Positions 57,288 to 64,000 of a stretch of 64,000 nt of DNA are shown here, piece after piece. Origin of the DNA: Caenorhabditis remanei. Taxonomy: Eukaryota > Nematoda > Chromadorea > Rhabditida > Rhabditidae. Under the pieces are notes generated by a model. The model had not been told where the DNA came from and did not search any database. It saw only the letters and a program-made list of their open reading frames with translations. The position numbers and the translations under genes were made by a program. Numbering within the stretch: position 1 is the first letter of the stretch; every line of letters begins with the position of its first letter. The stretch is taken from positions 21,437,901-21,501,900 of the forward strand of contig NC_071333.1 in the NCBI RefSeq assembly GCF_010183535.1. Direction: 5' to 3'.

Positions 57288-57365
57288 AGCGAGTGTGTGG
57301 CTCAGTGGCAGTTTTGTAGTGCGACGCTCGGGAGGTTTTTGGTTCGACTCTCTGGCTGGTATAAT
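57288..57365 (+). repeat. tRNA-like (SINE-type or tRNA pseudogene) sequence
   Basis: gtgtggctcagtggcagttt resembles an A box and ggttcgactctctggc a B box, about 40 bp apart, followed by a run of T like a Pol III terminator (57365-57375). The acceptor stem does not pair fully, so it is not a functional tRNA. Confidence 0.5.
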
Positions 57366-57823
57366 TTTTTTTTTCTAACTCGGTTCAAAATTGTCGGAGA
57401 ACCTTCATCTTACTACCATTCGAAAGCTAATGAAATGCTGCTTGCTTGGGTCACATAAAATCAAAAAAGTCAACTAACTTGCTTCAAAATGGCGGTAGAA
57501 CAAAAATTCAAAGCTTGTTGGGCACTGCGCAAGGGGCGAAGACATTTCAAACACCGCAATCTGTTTATATATATATAATCACCACTTCATTATGATTTTT
57601 GTGTCGGGATTTTGTGCTTTTATAGAGCCTCCGGTAGATAAGTAAGTAAAATGGTTTATTGATATTTCAGTTTATTATAGAAGAAAAAAGTGGTACAATA
57701 AAAGATGGGAAGACAATTAGAAGAAGGGGAGGGAGAGGAGATGAAGTTTCAGTTCAAGATATGAATATAAGATTTGGAAACATTAAGAAGACAAAACGAC
57801 AAATCCGTAATATAGCAAGCATT

Positions 57824-58280
57824 TCAATTAGGTAAAACAGTTGCCTTTTTGCTGCATCTGTAGCAGCAGCAGAGACAATAAATAATGCCTATTACAATTA
57901 CACCGGCAGCACAAATTTTGAGTGCCGAGATGAATTCAGCCACGCTGGGTTTGAACCAATGGAGTATTGAGTCCAATCCCCACTCGAATTCGACATTGGC
58001 ATGCATCCGTTCCTTCTCCAGATCAGTGAAACCCTTCTCAATAGCATCATCATCGTTCATCCACTCTTCAAGTTTGGCATGATCCAGTTGAGGTATTTGC
58101 TCAGAGACATGGACTTTTTTCAATTCCATAAAATCGTGCCGCCCTTGAATTGTACTGTCACCAATCCGTATCTTTGTAGTGTGTGGAGCGCGAATCAGAA
58201 GTTGACCCGACGCCGGGAACTTGTGATCCGTTAATGAAATGTCGGATCCATTTTCATACACCGAGTAGTGCTGTAATGTT
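57824..58280 (-). CDS. Membrane-anchored C-terminal fragment (possible envelope-like or receptor stalk)
   Basis: A splice acceptor (ACATTACAG) at about 58273 precedes a frame of about 150 residues. It holds a beta-rich part (QLLIRAPHTTKIRIGD), a charged helical part (LEEWMNDDDAIEKGFTDLEK), a membrane segment (ALKICAAGVIVIGIIYCL) and a short Cys-rich tail (CCCYRCSKK) that ends the protein. This is the layout of the stalk, anchor and tail of a type I membrane protein, including nematode retroelement envelope-like proteins, but I cannot identify the family. Upstream exons were not found, and the opposite strand from 58346 is occupied by another gene. It is either a relic or the last exon of a longer gene. 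Confidence 0.4.
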
Positions 58281-58345
58281 TCAAATTTTGAAATTATAAA
58301 AAAAACAGGAAATGTCAAACAATCTTGAAATCCCCCTTTTCAGGT

Positions 58346-58827
58346 ATGAAGTCTGAGAACGGTAGCTCAATAACTGGTCAACCCGAAATCGAATCTATCA
58401 ACGATATATCAATGAACACCGTATCTGAATTTATGGGTATCAATTAACGATCCCAACCAAACAATTTTCACATCTCATTTTTTCAGACATTGAACCTAAT
58501 GTACTGGAGCCCGTCGAACCTGAAATGGAATCTACCAACGAAATCGTGGCGGACAGTAAGCCAGAGCACAACAGCAGAAAACGAAATGCTTCCGATGCGC
58601 ATTGCTTTGCTGTTCCTCAGACACCTAAAAAGACGTGCATCAAAGAGAAAGATGAGGAATCGATTGGTGGAGAAATGAAGAAATGTAAAATTTGTATTGG
58701 AATGATCAACATATTTGAAGTGGAGACCGACGCTATTGTTGTTCCAACCTACGCTGAAAAATTATCAAAGGAAGAGCTGAATTTTGCTAGTGATCCTCCG
58801 AGTAGGAAAAAGTATAACGGTACTTGA
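58346..58827 (+). CDS. Nuclear-looking protein with the start of a macro-like domain, 143 aa
   Basis: Exons 58346-58436 and 58487-58827 (GTATCA donor, TTTTTTCAG acceptor) join as G|AC, giving 143 aa. The N-terminal 90 residues are acidic and Ser/Asn-rich, with a basic patch (SRKRNASDAH, PKKTCIKEKD). From about residue 107 (KCKICIGMINIFEVETDAIV) the sequence resembles the first strands of macro domains, which bind ADP-ribose and start with K-I-x-x-G-D-I-x-x-x-x-x-D-A-I-V. The aspartate of the GDI motif is replaced (GMI), and the frame ends about 35 residues in. The gene is therefore either truncated or continues by splicing at the GT in AACGGTACTTGA. Confidence 0.5.
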
Positions 58828-60118
58828 ACTGAACTTGAATCAAAAGCAGTATGCGCTTGTCAAGAATTTTTTCAATCTTTTCACCGTGGTTTTATGACAC
58901 TACACAGGTTGCGACTCATAATAGGACTTGCGATCTTGGTGAATCATTGAATCACTGAGGAGCCTTGAATATCTACTTGGAAGAATTGGATTGACCACGA
59001 TTATGATGGACAGTGGATGCTTGGAAATCGGAGTAGAGCTTTGAATACATTTCTGGCTGATATAGTTGGATCTTTGGGCTTATTTGACTCGCTCTGTGAT
59101 CTTTTCCCAGTAACGCGTTCCTGCCCTCTAGATGAATTAGAACTTATGAAACATCTGCTTATATCAGAATCTTATGTTTAGCTGAACGTTTTTTTAATCG
59201 TGAGTAGACAACTTCTGTTTCATCATGTTTTCCTAAACAATCGGAATGTTTTCAAAACAATAAATCCTCTATTTATGTATGTAATCATTTTCCAGTAACC
59301 CGTTCATGTCCTCCAACTTGGACCAAATTCATCCGATTAACCACTCCATTCTGTCTGAAAATAATCGGATCCACTGATATATTCTTCACTCAAGTTCAAG
59401 TTCAAGTTTTATGCATCAACTCGAAAGGCATGTTAGCTGGGTTAAAAAGTGACGAGAAACGAAACTTTGCGACTGGTATCATATGAAGATCATGGAAGTT
59501 GAATCTGAATTCATCTGAATTTCAGAAAAAGCCCACATAATCAACATGCAAGGTACCTACTTGGGCAACATGTTTTATATATCGGGCGCCCGGAAGACAA
59601 CATGCTCGACGTGGGCGCAAGTACAGACACCGGAGTGTGCTGGGTTGAATGTGAGAGCCTTACAACAGATTGAATAGTTTCGAACGAGTCGAGTTATACG
59701 TAAAGTGTGTTTGAAAAAGAAAAAAAGTATTGCGAAAATTTATTTAGTCATGGTGGAATTTTTTTCAATACATACAATACCGTGCAGTAAGATATCAAAT
59801 TTGGACTTTTTCAGTTGAAAATGACCAACTTTGAGTTGGTGTTACGGTATCACTGATTGTTCTACAAAGCAAATTGTGTATAACCATACAGATCAAAAGT
59901 AGAGCTTCATTTTTGTAGTTGACAACTTTTTTGTAAAAAAAACTCCCTAAAGAGCTGTGATCATTTTAAGGACACAGCTCAAAGTTCTATTTTGCACCGA
60001 ATTTGGTCGATTTGAGGGAGAAATTACTATGTCGTTATGTAAATCTCAAGGAAGTGCTTGTACAAAACAGTTGTCAACTACAAACATAATGCTCTACCTT
60101 TGTTTTGTATGGTTTATA
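58828..60118 (+). other. Possible decayed downstream exons
   Basis: Two plus-strand pieces look coding. About 58998-59182 reads DYDGQWMLGNRSRALNTFLA followed by DIVGSLGLFDSLCDLF and stops after SESYV. About 59528-59677 follows a TTTCAG and has QGTYLGNMFYISGARKT and CAGLNVRALQQIE before a stop. I could not join them in frame to the macro-like gene. The motif ccagtaac(g/c)cgttc occurs at both 59108 and 59294. Confidence 0.25.
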
Positions 60119-60121
60119 CAT

Positions 60122-60400
60122 ACAGTGCGCGTCATAAGTATAGCGCCCCCCTCGATTTTGGCGTTTCTGGAATTTCCGCAATCGGCATGAGAAGATGGTT
60201 GATGCCACTCGATCCGGCGTCTCAAAAAACATGTCTTGCGAAGTTTTTTTCGAAAATTTCCAATCATGTCCCCAGCTCAGTCACGGGTTTTCTGAAAATC
60301 AGCCGCGTCAAAAGTATAGCGCGGTTTTTTGATTTTGTGGCCGGGAGCGCTGGAAACCAAATAAAAAGATGGAATTTGATTATAATTAGTTGTCGCTGAC
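60122..60400 (+). mobile_element. Tc1/mariner-like end with subterminal repeat
   Basis: tacagtgcgcgtcataagta followed by tagcgccc at 60122 has the TA-CAGTG start and inner motif of Caenorhabditis mariner-like terminal repeats. A second copy of the inner motif (cgcgtcaaaagtatagcgcg) lies at 60305 in the same orientation. No inverse end or transposase frame is found, so it is a fragment. Confidence 0.5.
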
Positions 60401-61002
60401 TCATTTCTGTTATTTCCTATCAAATTTCATCCGAAAAACTGACTTTCTCCGGCTGAAACTGCTCAATTTACCAAACTATCCTATTTGAGACATTTCCAGG
60501 ATTGTTATCGATTGGTAATTTTGTAAAACGTGAAACCTGGTACTGAAAACTTGTCAAAAATATACTTCTGGACTTTGTGCTACATATTAGTAATCAATCA
60601 ACCTTTTCGAGGGCCATTTTCCATCTACCCGGCTCGATCAGTGTGACTCCTTGAGATCTGTTTTAGGCATCAGATGTGAACTTTGCTTCACAGAATCAAG
60701 AAAATCAGTTCTTCAAACTTTGCAATGATCTATATACACTGAGAAGAACATTGTCAACTTGTTTTTTATCAAAAAACATTCAAGCAGTATCCAGTTGTGA
60801 CGGTTGTAGCTTACACAGCAATATAAAATAAAAACATGACTGGAAGAGGGGGGGGGGGAGTTATTTCACAGATGGATGATAAGCAATATAATCAGTTGGC
60901 ATAAAGTGGATACAATAGAGATGTTTGGTTTTGGAGGTGAAGACTAGAACAGGTGGCACTTATAATCCGATTTTTGTTGGGATGGCCAAGTCGACGTATG
61001 GT
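60401..61002. other. Intergenic, with an 11-G homopolymer run
   Basis: No gene is recognised; the run of G lies near 60849-60859. It includes the 3' flank of the next gene. Confidence 0.4.
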
Positions 61003-62608
61003 CTACTGCTTGACTGAAAGAAAAATTGTGATTGTTAGACTAACGATAGAAAACTAACCAAATCCAAACAGCCTCTCTTTTGGAACTTTGCATTTTGTGT
61101 CCTTTTTGTGGGGCGCAGACTTTGTGAGCTCTTGAAGCAGCTCTTCATGGGTCAACGACGGTCCCAGCTGACATCCAACTGAAATCATGGAATTTACTTT
61201 GCGAGTTTTTGAAAAAAATGTTTCAAACAACTAATTTTTCACAAGTTGTTCTGCGTTCTAGCTAACTCAGAGAAACAATTTTCAGTGAATCCTTAGTACT
61301 TAGTTCGTGGAATGTTTGATTGTTACTCGATGTCAGCTTAGAAAATGTACAAAAATAAAGAGAAGCCTAGAATATATCACATAGAACTTGAGTTATCTAC
61401 ATACCATTTGCTCGAAAGCTGCGATTGATTTGCTTCCAGGTTCCTTTTCGGTTTTTGGAACGACTTTTCGTTTCCAACTGGCTGGCCTTTTTTGGTGCCG
61501 GACAGACAACCGGCACTTCAGCTGGTTTGACTTTTGGCGGTACAATCACAGGAATGACTGGCAAAAGCGGGTAAGGATAGTCAGCAGGGTCTGAAAAAGT
61601 ATAAATTAATGGTATGGACAGCTTGGTAAAAATTACCATTGTAGACTCCGATATCATTTGCTCCCGAGTGGATGAGCATTTTGAATGGAGCTCCCGTTTT
61701 TTTCAAGTGATTTCCATCCAATGAGATAAGTTGGGTCGTCGACAAGCTGAAAAACGTTCATTTTTTGAATGAAACTAGTAAAAATTCATACAGTAAGCAG
61801 GGATTTGTCGATATCGTATTCTTCGAGAAGATTTTTCAATTGTGAGAGTGTAATCGTTTGGATGAGACCAGAGTTGTTGGCTGGGTTGAATCTATCGGAG
61901 ATTTTCTGTTGCTCAGCTGAAAATTACCATATTGCGTGGATGAAGGTTATTAATTTAACACAAAAGCTCAACTATTATCTAGTTCTAAAAACAACGACAA
62001 CAAAAACTAACCTTCTGGCTTTTCAAACGAGTTTCCCTGATGTTCTCTCAAAATAGGAATCATCGCCGAAATCTCTTCGACAAAGACCCGAGACTCTCCG
62101 AGCGTGTTGTCACCCATTGGCACTGCTGGAATAGTACGGAGATACATTTTCTTTCTTCTGCTGTCTTCGGCGACCTAAAAAAAACACAATATTTATATTT
62201 AACACCGTTTGGCACATGATACTAACCATTCCAACCATATCAATCATATGAGTGAACTGGAGAATTGAGCTGAACGAGTCTCCCCAGTACTGATAAGTAT
62301 TGTACGAGAACTCCTTTTCCAATTGATGAACCGTCATCAGATCTTCGTGATCAATCAAAAAGTAAGCGATGTTCAGATCTTTCCGGAGTTTTTCCGGCGC
62401 CGCGTAGGAGCATGGGTAGAGTTTGGTTGACGAAGGATCATGCGAGAGCACCCAGTGTGTCTGAAACCAAGTAAATAAAATTTGTAAATTGAGCTGGAAA
62501 GTCTCTCACCAATGAATTGGGGTGTTTCGGATCTACGCAGAGACTGACTTCAGAGGTGGGGATAATGTTCCACTTAGTGTTGTTGTGGACGGAAGTAACG
62601 TTGGACAT
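61003..62608 (-). CDS. Unrecognised eight-exon gene with a frame conflict after exon 4
   Basis: Exons 62510-62608, 62227-62460, 62012-62174 and 61792-61916 join cleanly. They give MSNVTSVHNNTKWNIIPTSE, SYAAPEKLRKDLNIAYFLID, YWGDSFSSILQFTHMIDMVG and ISDRFNPANNSGLIQ. Exon 5 (61637-61746) can be read two ways. In phase with exon 4 it gives LVDDPTYLIGWKSLEKNG and stops at 61654 (237 aa in all). In the frame that joins later exons it gives TTQLISLDGNHLKKTGAPFK and continues into 61405-61590 (a Pro-rich stretch, PLLPVIPVIVPPKVKPAEVP), 61059-61178 (CQLGPSLTHEELLQEL) and a short end at 61003-61013. A one-base shift is therefore needed for the long form. No signal peptide or known domain is visible. 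Confidence 0.6.
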
Positions 62609-64000
62609 CTTTGCCTGAAACAACAAAATTATATTTTATTCAATCACAAAAAAAGAAAACGGAAGATCGTGAGTGAAAAAGCTGATTCATAGAAAAAAGG
62701 AAAAAATCGATAATGTGTGAATGAAAAAGAGACTATGCTCAACAATAAAGTCGGAAGCGTGAAGAATCTCAGGGAAATACGATTACAAAAAGGAAATTTT
62801 GGAGAAGCACCGAAAACTCGTTCATCAACTAAAATTAGTTAATTTTTTAAGGAAAACCAAAAACAACGACGGAGCACAACGGAAAATGAAGCGAAAATTA
62901 TGGCAATTTGGAGAGTACTTGAATGCGCGTTTGGCGGCGCGCAACAGCAACAACTAGACCAGAGAGCATCATCACCGCCGTCGCAACCGCTGGTGCCTTC
63001 GCGCCATCATTCCTTCGCCATATAAACCACACTCTGATTTTCAGTTCTACTGTCATGGCGCCACACACCAAATCCTTCTCTTTCTCCTGAGATTTCTCGC
63101 ACTCTGGACAGTCTTACGGGGGACTGTGTTCCGGGATGTTACAATATCAGTGCATCACAAAAATCCCTGATCGAACTTCAGAGCACAATTGCCAAAGGTC
63201 GAAAAAAATGAATAGAATTATGGGTAAGTGTTTCAAAACTCTAGAATACAGAGGGAGCGAAAGAGGAAAAGAGGACAAGAGAAAATAATGTGGATGCGCT
63301 CCTTTGCGCACACACTTAATAGCGAGGAGGTCAACCTCGCGCTATTTGTGTTACCAACAAATGCGTCAATAACACTTCTTTGCGCAAACTGGGTAAAAAA
63401 ACAGAAACCAGAGTAATGGCCGAGTTATCACCTAGGGGTCCACTGGATCAAACAGCTCATGTCGAAAAGTCAACGACGATCGCAGCAACTACATGCTAGA
63501 CTTCTTTGAGGCAGAATATCAAACAAAATGTAGTGAGGAAATGTTCAAGCAGAACAGTGGGGTCATACACTTTCGACATCAAAAAAATCATGAGAAAGCA
63601 ATTTTGACTTCAACGGTTATGAATACCATTGGCTCGAGATTTCCAACGGTTTCTTTTCAAACAAAACGAACTAAAAGCACTAAAAACTCGTTTATCAACT
63701 GGAATTAGTTGATTTATGCAAGAAATACCGAGAAGAACGACGGAACACAACGAAAAATGAAGTGAAAATGATGACAATACAGAGAGAACACATCGAATGC
63801 GCGTGTGGAGGTCGAGTGCGGAGCGGTGTTCTGCGGAGCGCATTTGCACACACACACAGTCAGTCAACGAGGAGACATTTGTTGTGGCCAAAACATGTTT
63901 TGCAAGTCATTGGGCGGTGTCAAGTAAAGATTTAATTGCGAATAAGATAAAATTCAAAATTTTAAAATTTAATTTAGTTTAATTATCGATTTTTCCGAAA
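62609..64000. promoter_or_regulatory. Upstream region with a duplicated segment and a possible divergent first exon
   Basis: A direct repeat of about 160 bp occurs at 62805-62960 and 63665-63830 (aaaactcgttcatcaacta, cggagcacaacggaaaatga). A plus-strand ATG at 63208 followed by a GTAAGT donor (exon 63208-63223) could start a divergent gene whose other exons lie beyond the window. A hairpin (tagcgaggaggtcaacctcg) lies at about 63320. Confidence 0.35.

Overview
The window reads as nuclear DNA of a Caenorhabditis nematode; I cannot name the species. It is AT-rich, with short introns (GTAAGT or GTGAGT donors, TTTTCAG acceptors). Its genes are nematode-typical: a Str-superfamily chemoreceptor, transthyretin-like secreted proteins, and small two-pass membrane proteins found between repeats. 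All gene models here were built by hand from splice signals and reading frames. No database search was run.

Layout. 0.5-2.5 kb: an intact five-exon kynurenine/glutamine aminotransferase on the minus strand. 3.6-5.3 kb: copies of a dispersed repeat that recurs at 22.4, 24.3 and 38.5 kb. 5.3-17.2 kb: a degenerate tandem duplication of a block holding pseudogenes of eIF3 subunit C and LTV1, plus a third unit I do not recognise. The second block is split by a young, complete, gag-only LTR retrotransposon (10.43-12.43 kb) with matching target duplications. 17.2-22.4 kb: a second gag-only LTR element, BEL/Pao-like, with a truncated 5' LTR.

23-31 kb: a small gene or fragment sharing an exon with the dispersed repeat, two transthyretin-like genes with a relic between them, a palindromic MITE, tRNA-Phe(GAA), and a two-pass membrane protein. 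31.7-34.7 kb: a very large inverted duplication carrying a Thr-rich cysteine-containing gene on both arms. 36.6-37.9 kb: a four-exon two-pass glycoprotein. 39.7-42.0 kb: the chemoreceptor. 43.8-51.1 kb: about 82 copies of an 89-bp unit, each with a palindromic pair of GATA-factor-like sites. This is the most conspicuous structure in the window. 51.2-51.6 kb: a small C-terminally anchored protein. 54.4-55.1 kb: a fold-back element with tRNA-like sequence in each arm. 57.8-58.8 kb: a membrane-anchored C-terminal fragment and, opposite it, a gene with the start of a possible macro domain. 61.0-62.6 kb: an unrecognised eight-exon gene with a frame conflict.

The intact genes do not form one pathway. 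The unifying theme is genome turnover: segmental duplication, inverted duplication, satellite expansion and mobile elements among small nematode-specific genes.
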